This document shows, one piece after another, positions 45,533-54,300 of a stretch of DNA of 64,000 bases (position 1 is the first letter of the stretch; the number at the start of each line of letters is the position of its first letter). Position numbers and translations under genes: made by a program. The notes beneath the pieces are model-generated. The model made no database searches and had not been told where the DNA came from. It saw only the letters and a program-made list of their open reading frames with translations. This DNA comes from Raineyella fluvialis (GTDB taxonomy: Bacteria; Actinomycetota; Actinomycetes; Propionibacteriales; Propionibacteriaceae), in assembly GCF_009646095.1 (NCBI RefSeq), contig NZ_CP045725.1, positions 434,001-498,000 of the forward strand. The letters run 5' to 3'.

Positions 45533-48210
45533 ATGACCGACTACGTGGTGGGGCTCGAGCAGCTCGACGCGACGATGCTCGCGACGGCCGGCGGCAAGGG
45601 CGCCAATCTGGGGGAACTGTCACGGATCGGCGGCGTTCGGGTGCCCGCCGGGTTCTGTGTCACCACCGGTGCCTATGAGCAGGCGGTCAGCGGTGACCCG
45701 GCCCTGGGAGAGCTACTGGAGGGGCTGTCCCGGGTCGCGGTGGACGACACCACCGGCATCCGGGTGGCCGGGATGCGGATCCGGGACACCATCGAGGGCA
45801 TCACGGTCCCGACCGACATCGCCGAGGAGATCGGCCGACGCCTCACCGCCCTCGGCGCGGACGAGGCGTACGCGGTCCGGTCCAGTGCGACGGCCGAGGA
45901 CCTGCCGACGGCGTCCTTCGCCGGACAACAGGACACGTACCTCAACGTGGCGGGGCGCGATGCGGTGCTGCAGCATGTAAGGCGGTGCTGGGCCTCGCTC
46001 TTCGCCGACCGCGCGATCACCTACCGGGTGCAGCACGGCATCGACCACCGCCACGTACGGCTCGCGGTGGTCGTCCAGCGGATGGTCGTCCCCGAGGTGG
46101 CGGGCATCATGTTCACCGCCGACCCCCTCACGTCCGACCGGAAGACGATCGCGATCGAGGCGGGCCTCGGACTGGGTGAGGCGCTCGTCTCCGGGCTCGC
46201 GAACCCCGACCGCTACACCGTCCGGGAGGGCCGGATCCTCAACCGCACGGTGTCGGCACAGGGGATCGCGGTCCGCCCGGCGCCGGAGGGCGGGACACGC
46301 GAAGAGCATCTCGACGCCGTCCAGGGCAGCGCCCAGAAGCTGCCGGATACCGCCATCCTGCACCTGGCCGGCCTCGGGCGGACCATCGAGGCCCACTTCG
46401 GTGGCCCGCAGGACATCGAGTGGGCATTCGCGGAGGGAGCGTTCTCCGTCGTCCAGAGCCGCCCGATCACCACCCTCTTCCCCGTCCCCGGCCCGCAGGA
46501 CGGCGCGAACCATGTGTACATGTCCTTCGGGCACCAGCAGATGATGACCGACGCGATGACGCCGTTGGGGATGTCGTTCTTCCAGACCCAGCTGGGCCCG
46601 ACCCCTCTGGTCGAAGCCGGCGGCCGGTTCTTCATCGACATGGCACCGGATCTGGCCGCACCAGTGGGGCGGCGGGTGGTGATGGCCTCTCTGCGCCGGA
46701 TCGACCCGTTGATCGACAGTGCCGTCCGGGACCTGGCGCGCCGCCCGGGTTACCTGAAAGGGCTGTCGAAGGGGGGTCCACGATTCTTCAGCCTCACCAA
46801 CAACGCGGGCTACTTCACCTGGCGGCTCCCGGTCGAGGCGGTCCGGCTCTACCGCCGCAACGACCCGGGCACGATCCCAGCCCTGGTCGCGGGTCACGAT
46901 GCCACCCTCGAGGAGCTCAGGCGTCGGCTCGCGCGGCTGTCCGGGGACGCGGTGTTCGAGGCCGTCCTCGACGACGTCAAGGAGTTGGGAGTCGCTGTCA
47001 CCGCCCCGGAGAGCATGGCCGTGGTCTATGTCGGGATGTACGCGCTGAGCTGGCTCAACCGGAAGATGGCGAAGTGGCTGGGGAGGAAGGGCGCCGGGGA
47101 CGCCTTCGCCCAGTCGGTGGGCAACAGTGTCACCTCGTCGATGGGGATGGCCCTGCTCGACGTCGCCGATGCCGTCCGGAGCCGTCCTGCGGTGATGGCC
47201 GCGCTGCCCGATCTCCCGGATGCGACCTTCTTCGACGCGTTAGCGTCCGTGGCGGGCGGCGATGCTGTTGCCCAGGTGCTCCGCGACTTCCTCGAGGCGT
47301 ACGGCATGCGGTGCTCCGGCGAGATCGACATCACGCGGCCCCGCTGGAGCGAAGCGCCCTCGACGCTCGTCCCGGTGCTCCTCAGCACGCTCAGGAACCT
47401 GGAGCCCGACGCCCGGACGACCCGCACGGAACAGGCCCGGCGCGAAGCGGACGCGTTGCAGCGCACCCTTATCGACGCCCTGCGCCGGCGTCCGGGGGAC
47501 GACGGAAGGCGGCTCGGACCGTACGGATGATCGGTCGGCTGCGGAACTTCGTCGGCTACCGCGAGTACCCCAAGCACCTGATGATGCGTCACTACTAGGT
47601 GATCAAGCAGGCCCTGCTGACCGAAGCCCACGACCTCGTCGAGAAGGGAGTCCTGGCACGACCCGACGACGCCTATTTCCTGACCTTCGAGGAGTTCCGG
47701 GCGGCGGTCCGCACCAGCCAGGTGGATCGCGACCTGATCGCGCGACGGCGCGCGGAGGTCGACGCGTGGTCGCGGCTGACCCCACCGCGGGTGATCACCT
47801 CGGACGGCGAGGTCCCGCCCGCCACGTACGGCACCGGCGGTGGCCCGGCGGGAGCACTGGCCGGCATCCCGGCGTCGGCCGGCACGGTCGAAGGGCGCGC
47901 GCGAGTCATCCTGGACCTGACGGACGCCGACCTGCAGGAGGGCGACATCCTGGTCACGACGTTCACCGACCCGAGCTGGACCCCGGTCTTCCTGTCCGTC
48001 AAGGGGGTCGTCACCGAGGTCGGCGGAGCGATGACCCACGGCTCGGTCGTGGCACGAGAGTACGGACTGCCCGCCGTGGTCGGCGTCGAGGGCGCCACCC
48101 GGCGGATCCAGGACGGTCAACTGATCCGCGTCAACGGCACGGACGGCTACGTCGAACTCCTCCCAGGGGGACGCCCGCCCAGGGTCAGACGGCCTCGACC
48201 CGATGCTTGA
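45533..48210 (+). CDS. Rifampin phosphotransferase-like protein, interrupted by a frameshift and an amber codon
   Basis: The order is ATP-grasp domain (about 1-320), middle domain, then C-terminal phosphohistidine domain with GGAMTHGSVVAREYGLPAVVG. This is the order of rifampin phosphotransferase rather than of PEP synthase, which has the His domain in the middle. MSFGHQQMMTDAMTPLGMSFFQ in the middle domain supports this. RPH transfers a phosphate from ATP to rifampin. The frame breaks at five G (47494-47498), where one base is missing, and an in-frame TAG stands at 47596-47598 within MMRHY-stop-VIKQALL, where relatives have an ordinary residue. If both are assembly errors the protein has about 892 residues. 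If not, it is a pseudogene. GGAGACAGCG precedes ATG 45533. Confidence 0.8.
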
Positions 48211-48607
48211 GCGTCGCCAGGTCGGCGGCCACCGCGTCGGCGTCCGCCTCGAACTGCGCCTCGCTCATGCCCTCACGACGGCGGACGGTGAACACCACCT
48301 CGCACCCGGAGCGGCCGTCGGCGCCGCCGGGCAGGACCCGCATCGGGTTGTAGACCTGCTCCCCCGACGGCAGCGTCACGACGTGGTCGAGCACGCCGAG
48401 TTGGTTGCCCGGCGTGAAGGCGATCCGTACTCGGCCCATCGCCGAATCGGTGGCCCAGGCCTCGCCCTCAGGCTCGACGCTCGCACCGGCCAGGCCGGCC
48501 GCCCATTCCGGAAGGCGCCGCGGATCCGCGGCGTACGCGTACACCACCTCGGGCGCCTGGTCGATCCACAGACTGACGTGGCGGGACATCTCGGACGTGT
48601 CGGTCAT
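48185..48607 (-). CDS. SRPBCC family protein
   Basis: A 140-residue START-like protein: HVSLWIDQAPEVVYAYAADPRRLPEWAAGL is the opening strand and helices, and a long C-terminal helix ends ADLATLKHRVEAV. The ligand is unknown. A perfect GGAGG precedes ATG 48607; longer open frames upstream lack similarity. Its 3' end overlaps that of the rifampin-phosphotransferase-like gene by 26 bp on the opposite strand. It is divergent from the flavodoxin gene across 183 bp, in which CCTAC-CACC-GTAGG (about 48685) may serve as a shared control site. Confidence 0.88.
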   Translation of the reverse strand: MTDTSEMSRHVSLWIDQAPEVVYAYAADPRRLPEWAAGLAGASVEPEGEAWATDSAMGRVRIAFTPGNQLGVLDHVVTLPSGEQVYNPMRVLPGGADGRSGCEVVFTVRRREGMSEAQFEADADAVAADLATLKHRVEAV

Positions 48608-48790
48608 CGCGGCCTCCTTCGGCGCTGGCCCTGTGGGTCGTACGCGCCTCGTTGCTCGTGTCGTTCTCGTGCTCGTCCTCCTACCACCGTAGGCGGCTGG
48701 ATCGGCCGGGAAAACCCCGAGGCCTGAGTGGGCGTCCGGAGACGGGGCAAACCAGCGGACGGCGACGGGGACGGGTGGAAGACTCGATCC

Positions 48791-49315
48791 ATGAGTGTCC
48801 TCGTGATCTACGAGTCCATGTTCGGCCACACGAAAGCCATCGCCGAAGCGGCCGCTGACGGCCTGAGCGACGCCCTCGCCCGAGGCGGTGCTCACGAGAC
48901 CGTGACCCTCGTCCCGGTCACCGACGCCCCTGAGACGCTGCCGGACGACATCACCCTGCTCGTCCTCGGCGGGCCGACCCACGCGTTCTCGATGAGCCGG
49001 GAGAGCACCCGCGAGGACGCCCTGCAGCAGGCCCACGTCGAGGACGCCGCCCGCCAGTCGACCGGACTGCGGGAGTGGATCGAGGGTGCGACCACCAGCG
49101 GGTCCGTCGCGGTGGTGACGTTCGACACCAGGGTCAAGAAGCCGTTCATTCCCGGTTCCGCCGCGAAGGCCGCGGCGAAGGCACTGGCCGCGAAGGGATT
49201 CGCGGATGTGGAGCGGGGTGAGACGTTCTGGGTCGTCGACACCCCCGGACCTCTGGTCGACGGTGAACTGGAGCGGGCACGGGAGTGGGGAGCGAGCCTG
49301 GCCGATCACGTCTGA
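48791..49315 (+). CDS. Flavodoxin family protein
   Basis: A 174-residue flavodoxin-like protein. VLVIYESMFGHTKAIAEAAADGL holds the FMN phosphate loop (SMFGHTK), and LLVLGGPTHAFSMSRESTR the second flavin loop. The C-terminal part carries KGFADVERGETFWV. It may carry electrons or act as a WrbA-like quinone reductase; the sequence is shorter than WrbA. It stands alone next to a membrane protein gene and across from an SRPBCC gene. ATG 48791 lacks a clear ribosome site. Confidence 0.87.
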   Translation: MSVLVIYESMFGHTKAIAEAAADGLSDALARGGAHETVTLVPVTDAPETLPDDITLLVLGGPTHAFSMSRESTREDALQQAHVEDAARQSTGLREWIEGATTSGSVAVVTFDTRVKKPFIPGSAAKAAAKALAAKGFADVERGETFWVVDTPGPLVDGELERAREWGASLADHV

Positions 49316-49405
49316 CAGGCGGTCGCTACGACGGATCGTCGGACAACGGCACGCGGATCGCGGGACAATTCAAGCACTTCCCATTGCCCGATGAGGGTGG
49401 CCATC

Positions 49406-50335
49406 ATGACGACCTCGTACACCCCTCAGGCCGCTCCCGCGACGGCCACGGCCCGGCTGCTCCTCTGGCTGGGCGTCGCCCTGGTGAGCCTCCCGCCACT
49501 GATGGGCCTGTCCACCGCTGTGTCGGCCCTCTCACTACCGATCGACGGCGCCCTCACCCAGGCGCTCACTGCCCTATGGTTCATCCCCGAAGAGGTCTTC
49601 CCGCTGGGCCTCGCCGGCGTCGTCCTCGTGCTCATCGCCGTCCGGCATGACGAGCGGGCCTGGCGGCTGGCCTGGGTCGGCACGGCGGCGGTCGTCATCG
49701 GCCTGGCCGGGACCTCGATCCTGGCCACAGCCACTGGCATCAACCGCAGCCAGGAGGCACTCACCGGGCCCGCGAGGACCGCCGTCGAGTCGGGCATGGC
49801 GGCTTTCGGTCTTCTGTACGTGCTCGGACTGGTCGGCCTGTTGGTGCTGGGACTGCGCCAGCTCCGACCCTCGACCGTCGCACTCGCCCGCCTGGCGATC
49901 GTGTTGGTGGCCGTCGCCCTGGTGATGGCGGCGTTCCAAAGCCTCGCGGGTTTCCTCCTCCGCCGCGCGAACTCCCGGGCGGGTGTCACCGGCGGAGCGC
50001 CGGTCGTGATGTCCGGGGTCGGCGACGCCCTGATCTGGGCCGCCCTCGGTCTGGTCGTGCTGGCGGTCCTGGCCGCCCGGCTGCGGATGATGCGCACCCT
50101 CGTCGCGGTCGCAGGGGCCGTGATGCTCGGCGCGATGATCGTCCTGAAGGTCCTCGGCGCGCTGTCCTTCCGGCTCCTCAACGGGCCCGAGACCACCGGT
50201 CCCGTCTCCATCCCCGCCGGCTTCACCACGGCGATGACCGTCTGCACCGTTCTCGGCCTGCTGGGCACGATCGCGCTCCTCATCGGCGCCATCAGGATCA
50301 GTGCCCGAGCCCGGGACGGACTCGCCCCCGTCTGA
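49406..50335 (+). CDS. Uncharacterised multi-spanning membrane protein
   Basis: A 309-residue protein with about eight hydrophobic helices, beginning at LLLWLGVALVSLPPLMGL and ending at TVLGLLGTIALLIGAIRI. Loops are short and carry Arg clusters (RRANSRAG, ARLRMMR). No family motif was recognised, so no substrate or role is proposed. ATG 49406 is preferred to ATG 49391, because GAGGGTGG lies between them at a suitable distance. It converges on the LysR gene, whose stop is 8 nt away. Confidence 0.7.
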   Translation: MTTSYTPQAAPATATARLLLWLGVALVSLPPLMGLSTAVSALSLPIDGALTQALTALWFIPEEVFPLGLAGVVLVLIAVRHDERAWRLAWVGTAAVVIGLAGTSILATATGINRSQEALTGPARTAVESGMAAFGLLYVLGLVGLLVLGLRQLRPSTVALARLAIVLVAVALVMAAFQSLAGFLLRRANSRAGVTGGAPVVMSGVGDALIWAALGLVVLAVLAARLRMMRTLVAVAGAVMLGAMIVLKVLGALSFRLLNGPETTGPVSIPAGFTTAMTVCTVLGLLGTIALLIGAIRISARARDGLAPV

Positions 50336-50343
50336 TCCCCGCG

Positions 50344-51311
50344 TCAGTCCCCCGGCCACTCCTCGGCGTCCGCCGCGCCGAGCACGCCGTCGGAGGGGAA
50401 CCAGGCGGGCGCCGCCTCCGCCGCGAGGCGTAGCCAGCCCTTCGCCCGCGCCACGTCCCGCGCCGTGTCGACGAAGGCGAGCACCTCCGAGCGCGTCTCG
50501 TCGGCCCGCCACAGCAGTGACCAAGCGAAGTACGGCTGGACGTCCTCGAACCATTGGAAGGTGAAGCCCTCGGCGCCCGGATAGTCCCGCAGGCCCTGCA
50601 ACGCCACGACCGCCGGGTAGTCGCCGCGGATCTGTCCCTGGCCGATCGCCTCAAGCATCGTGATGTCGTGCGGGACGTGCTCGAAGACGACGTTCAACTC
50701 GTCCTGCACCACCGCACAGAACGCCTGCCAGCCGCGGAACCGCTCCCGGGAGGTGAACGCCTCCCCCAGCCGGGTGCTGCGCAGCGTCGGATGCTCGATC
50801 TCCCGTACGGTCATCACCATCAGCGGGTCGAACCGCAGCGGGGTCTGGGCGATCCCGGGCAACTGCGCGGTGAGCCGGTCCATGGCGATGTCGAGATGGC
50901 CGGCGAGGAGCGCCTCGACCTGTTCCTCACCGGTGAGGTCCTGGATGCTGACGATGTCCTGGGGCCGGTGCTTGCGATGGCTGGCCCAGACCTCCTGCAT
51001 CATGTGCCGGCCGCGGATCTCCCCGACGCGGATGACGCCCTCGGCCCCCGTGCCCGCCGGAACAGCACATCGGTCGCCCGCACCAGCGCCTCCGCCTGGG
51101 GCCGCAGGTCGAACCCCTTGGCGGTCAGCGCCACACCCGCGCCGTGGCGGACGAAGAGCCGTTGGCCGAGCAGGTCCTCCAGCCGGCGGACCTGCTGGCT
51201 CACCGCCTGTTGGCTGACGCCGAGCACCCCGGCGGCCCGGGTGAACGTGCCGTGCTGGGCCACTGCCAGGAACGCCCGGACCAGCCGCGTGTCCACGTCG
51301 TCGCCGTCCAT
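50344..51311 (-). CDS. LysR family regulator of the mhp-like genes, frameshifted
   Basis: About 322 residues after correction. The N-terminal helix-turn-helix is standard: FLAVAQHGTFTRAAGVLGVSQQAVSQQVRRLEDLLG. The frame breaks at five C (51045-51049); one added base joins LFRRARG to AEGVIRVGEIRGRHMMQEVW. The rest is a periplasmic-binding-like sensor. ATG 51311 follows AAGGAG. It is divergent from the MhpA-like gene across 162 bp that contain three inverted repeats, so it is very probably the activator of the hydroxyphenylpropionate genes, responding to an aromatic inducer. In E. coli the equivalent operon uses an IclR-type activator, so this is a different regulator class. Confidence 0.87.
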
Positions 51312-51355
51312 CGCCCGCTCCTTCCGCAGCCTCCACGACCCACCCACAACAATAT

Positions 51356-51381
51356 CTTGTGAGCTGACAAGGCGTCCTTGT
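51356..51381. promoter_or_regulatory. Overlapping inverted repeats in the lysR-mhpA gap
   Basis: CTTGT-GAGCTG-ACAAG (51356-51371) and ACAAGG-CGT-CCTTGT (51367-51381) share the middle arm. The first fits a LysR T-N11-A type box. Both lie between the divergent starts. Confidence 0.65.
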
Positions 51382-51405
51382 TCCTCGTGCCGGAACGCGA
51401 CACAG

Positions 51406-51420
51406 GTCACACCCTGTGAC
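51406..51420. promoter_or_regulatory. Palindrome GTCACA-CCC-TGTGAC near the mhpA promoter
   Basis: A perfect 15-bp inverted repeat, 54 nt upstream of the hydroxylase start and just ahead of a CTATGG -10-like stretch. It may be an operator or activator site distinct from the pair at 51356. Confidence 0.6.
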
Positions 51421-51473
51421 TCACCTCACCCCACTATGGAGCTCATTCCCCTCAACGATGAAGGAGTCTCCCG

Positions 51474-53219
51474 ATGACTGTGACCACTGACGTCCTCATC
51501 GCCGGCGCCGGCCCCGTGGGCCTGACCCTGGCGAACTTCCTCGGCAAGTACGGCGTGCGTGCGATCGTCGTCGAGCAGCTGCCCTCGCTGATCGACTACC
51601 CCCGCGGTGTCGGCCTGGACGACGAGTCGTTCCGTACGATCCAGTCCCTCGGCCTGGCCGAGGAGGTGCTCCCCTTCACCGTCCCCCAGCACGTGATGCG
51701 GCTGGTCAACGGCCACGGCGACGTCATCCTCACCAACGATCCCAAGGGCGAGCCGTACGGCTGGACCCGCAAGCACGGCTTCCTCCAGCCCGAGGTCGAC
51801 AACGCCCTGTACGAGGGCCTGGCCCGTTACCAGGGTGTCGAGGTGCGTTTCGCCCACACCCTCACCGACATCGCTGAGGACGCCGACAGCGTCACGGCCA
51901 CGGTCGAGCACACGCTCGAGGACGGCAGCACCGAGACCTTCGAGATCGTGGCGAAGTACCTGGTCGGCTGTGAGGGCGGCAAGTCCCCGACCCGCAAGTG
52001 GATGGGCGTGAACTTCGAGGGGAAGTCCCCGTCCACCCGCTGGGTCGTCGTCGACGTGAACAACGACCCGCTGGGCACGCCGAACGTCTACCTGGGCGCC
52101 GACCCCGCCCGTCCGTACGTCTCCATCGGCCTGCCGCACGCCGTGCGTCGCTGGGAGTTCATGCTCTTCGACGACGAGCCGTCGGAGAAGGTCGAGGACG
52201 ACGCGTTCGTCGCCGAACTGCTCAAGGACCACGTCCCCGACTCCACCAAGCTCGATGTCATCCGCCGACGCGTCTTCACCCACCATGGCCGGATCGCCTC
52301 GTCGTTCCGTAAGGGCCGGGTGCTGATCGCCGGCGACGCCGCGCACCTGATGCCGGTGTGGATGGGCCAGGGCTGGAACTCCGGCGTCCGCGACGCCACC
52401 AACCTCGGCTGGAAGCTCGCCTCGGTACTCAAGGGCCACAGCGACGACCGGCTGCTCGACACGTACACCACCGAGCGCACCGACCACGCCAAGGCGATGA
52501 TCGACCTGTCGATGACGTTCGGTTCCATCATCAAGCCGACCGACCGGAAGATCGCCTTCCTCCGCGACACCGCCGCCTCGGCGATGAACGTGCTGCCGCA
52601 GGTGAAGGAGTACTTCACCGACATGAAGTTCAAGCCCATCCCGCGCTACTCCAGCGGCGTCGTCGTCGACCAGAAGACGCTGGCCCCGGGCCGCGCGGAT
52701 GCCAAGGTCGGCGGCGGACGGTTCATCCCCTTCCGCAACACCGTCGAGAAGAACTCCCCGGTCGGCCTGCAGATCATCCAGCCGCGGGTCAACACGGCGA
52801 CGGCGACGAACGTACGACTCGACGACGTGATGGGCGACTGGTGGACCATCGCCGCCTGGGGCAACGACCCGACCCGGCTGCTCGACCCCGAGGACGTCAA
52901 GCTCTTCCGTCGTCTCGGCGGCACCTTCGTCACCTTCATCTCCGAGACCCAGCGGCCGTGGGCCGAGCAGGAGTTCGGCTACTCGTCGACCGTCGTCGGC
53001 GACACCACCAACGCACTGAAGACGTGGTTCGACGTGCGCTCCGTCGGCGCGGTGATCCTGCGTCCCGACCACTTCGTCGCCGCCGCCTGCCTGGCCCAGG
53101 ACCTGCCGAAGGCCTTCCACGCCACACTGGAGGCCGCTCACGCCACCCTGGCGACCGTCTCCTCGGCCACCCCGACGGCGCCGGTCGAGACCACCCCGAG
53201 CACCACCGCGAGGGCCTGA
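51474..53219 (+). CDS. mhpA: 3-(3-hydroxyphenyl)propionate hydroxylase-like FAD monooxygenase
   Basis: A 581-residue class A flavoprotein hydroxylase. The FAD motif GAGPVG is at residues 11-16. The DG-type motif reads VGCEGGKSPTRKWMG, with Glu-Gly for the usual Asp-Gly. GDAAHLMPVWMGQGWNSGVRD closely follows MhpA. The enzyme would add a hydroxyl next to the existing one on 3-hydroxyphenylpropionate or 3-hydroxycinnamate, using NADH and O2. The product is the substrate of the MhpB-like enzyme encoded 3 nt downstream, which supports the call. The C-terminal ~30 residues are Thr/Ala-rich and not conserved. AAGGAGT precedes ATG 51474. Confidence 0.9.
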   Translation: MTVTTDVLIAGAGPVGLTLANFLGKYGVRAIVVEQLPSLIDYPRGVGLDDESFRTIQSLGLAEEVLPFTVPQHVMRLVNGHGDVILTNDPKGEPYGWTRKHGFLQPEVDNALYEGLARYQGVEVRFAHTLTDIAEDADSVTATVEHTLEDGSTETFEIVAKYLVGCEGGKSPTRKWMGVNFEGKSPSTRWVVVDVNNDPLGTPNVYLGADPARPYVSIGLPHAVRRWEFMLFDDEPSEKVEDDAFVAELLKDHVPDSTKLDVIRRRVFTHHGRIASSFRKGRVLIAGDAAHLMPVWMGQGWNSGVRDATNLGWKLASVLKGHSDDRLLDTYTTERTDHAKAMIDLSMTFGSIIKPTDRKIAFLRDTAASAMNVLPQVKEYFTDMKFKPIPRYSSGVVVDQKTLAPGRADAKVGGGRFIPFRNTVEKNSPVGLQIIQPRVNTATATNVRLDDVMGDWWTIAAWGNDPTRLLDPEDVKLFRRLGGTFVTFISETQRPWAEQEFGYSSTVVGDTTNALKTWFDVRSVGAVILRPDHFVAAACLAQDLPKAFHATLEAAHATLATVSSATPTAPVETTPSTTARA

Positions 53220-53222
53220 ACC

Positions 53223-54161
53223 ATGTCGCTGTCCCTGCTGTGCATGTCGCACACGCCGCTGATGGGGTTCAACGACCCCGGCGCCGAGACGCGTGCCGAC
53301 GTCGATGCGCTGTTCGACCGGGCCCGGGCCTTCGTCGAGGAGGTCGACCCGACCCTGGTCGTGTCGTTCGGCCCGGATCACTACAACGGCTTCTTCTACG
53401 AGCTGATGCCGCCCTTCGCGATCTGCTACGCGGGTCGCGGGGTCGGGGACTTCGACACGGCCGCTGACCCTTTCACGGTTCCCGAGGAGATCGCGGCGGG
53501 GATGGCGCAGTACGCCGCTGACGCCGGGATCGACATGACGATCAGCCGTGGGGCCGAGCTGGACCACGGCGCGGTGCAGATCCCCGAGCTGGTGCTCGGC
53601 GGCCTGGACCGCTACCCGACCGTGCCGGTCTTCGTGAACGGTGTCGCGGAGCCCTTCGTCCCGATGAGCCGGATCCGGCAGATGGGTGAGGCCCTCGGCC
53701 GCTACCTCGCCGGTCTCGACGAGCGGGTGCTGCTGATCGGCTCCGGCGGGCTGTCCCATGATCCGCCGGTGCCGCGCTGGGCCGAGGCGACCGAAGCACA
53801 GCGGGCGTTCCTGCTCAACGCCCGTCACCCGACGCCGGAGGCCCGGGCCGCGCGCCAGGAGAGGACCATCAGCACCGGTCTGGCCTTCGCCGCCGGTGAG
53901 GCCACGATCCAGGACCTCAACCCGGAGTGGGACAACGCGTTCCTCGACGTGGCCGCCTCCGGGCGGGTCGAGGACTTCGACAGCTACACCGCGGCGCAGA
54001 TGACCCTCGACGCCGGGCACTCGAGCCACGAGGTCCGCTGCTGGGTCGCCGCCGCCGCGGCGATGCGCGCCGCCGGACCGTACGTGGTCCGGGAGCGCTA
54101 CTACCGCGCGATCCCCGAGTGGATCGCCGGCTTCGGCGCCCTGTTCGCCACCACTGCCTGA
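53223..54161 (+). CDS. mhpB: 2,3-dihydroxyphenylpropionate 1,2-dioxygenase
   Basis: A 312-residue class III (LigB-type) extradiol dioxygenase matching MhpB along its whole length: CMSHTPLMGFNDPG near the start, FGPDHYNGFFYELMPPF, GAELDHGAVQ, IGSGGLSHDPPVP and the closing YYRAIPEWIAGFGALFA. It opens the ring of 2,3-dihydroxyphenylpropionate between carbons 1 and 2 with Fe(II). The metal and base His residues (SHTP, DHYNG, DHG, LSHD) are all present. It follows the hydroxylase gene by 3 nt. The next steps of the classical pathway (MhpC hydrolase, hydratase, aldolase) are not encoded in this window. Confidence 0.93.
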   Translation: MSLSLLCMSHTPLMGFNDPGAETRADVDALFDRARAFVEEVDPTLVVSFGPDHYNGFFYELMPPFAICYAGRGVGDFDTAADPFTVPEEIAAGMAQYAADAGIDMTISRGAELDHGAVQIPELVLGGLDRYPTVPVFVNGVAEPFVPMSRIRQMGEALGRYLAGLDERVLLIGSGGLSHDPPVPRWAEATEAQRAFLLNARHPTPEARAARQERTISTGLAFAAGEATIQDLNPEWDNAFLDVAASGRVEDFDSYTAAQMTLDAGHSSHEVRCWVAAAAAMRAAGPYVVRERYYRAIPEWIAGFGALFATTA

Positions 54162-54213
54162 CACACCTCACGCCTGACACACCTACCGCCTGACACACCT
54201 ACCGCCTGACACC
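54156..54213 (+). repeat. Tandem repeat, 16-bp unit x3.6, after mhpB
   Basis: GCCTGACACACCTCAC followed by two exact copies of GCCTGACACACCTACC and a partial fourth. The first unit includes the mhpB stop codon, and each unit repeats TGA. It fills part of the gap before the transporter gene. There are no spacers, so it is not a CRISPR array. Confidence 0.92.
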
Positions 54214-54300
54214 CCCCACCCGACCCCCCAGACGACAACGCAGTCCACCCCCGTGGCCCGGCCCAGAAACCCGGGCCACGGAGATCCTGAGGAGCCACTC

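Noticed and set aside
48608-49309. Extension of the minus-strand SRPBCC gene to 49309
   Set aside because: The added part lies antisense to the flavodoxin gene; ATG 48607 has a perfect GGAGG.
49571-49579. CCCTATGG at about 49571 as a seventh palindrome copy
   Set aside because: Only one arm is present, inside a coding region, with no CATAG arm upstream.
51426-54164. Open frame of about 912 codons on the minus strand opposite mhpA and mhpB
   Set aside because: It spans two well-supported genes on the other strand, has no recognisable domain and shows the same antisense composition.
54156-54213. Possible CRISPR array
   Set aside because: Units are 16 bp and directly adjacent with no spacers; it is a simple tandem repeat.
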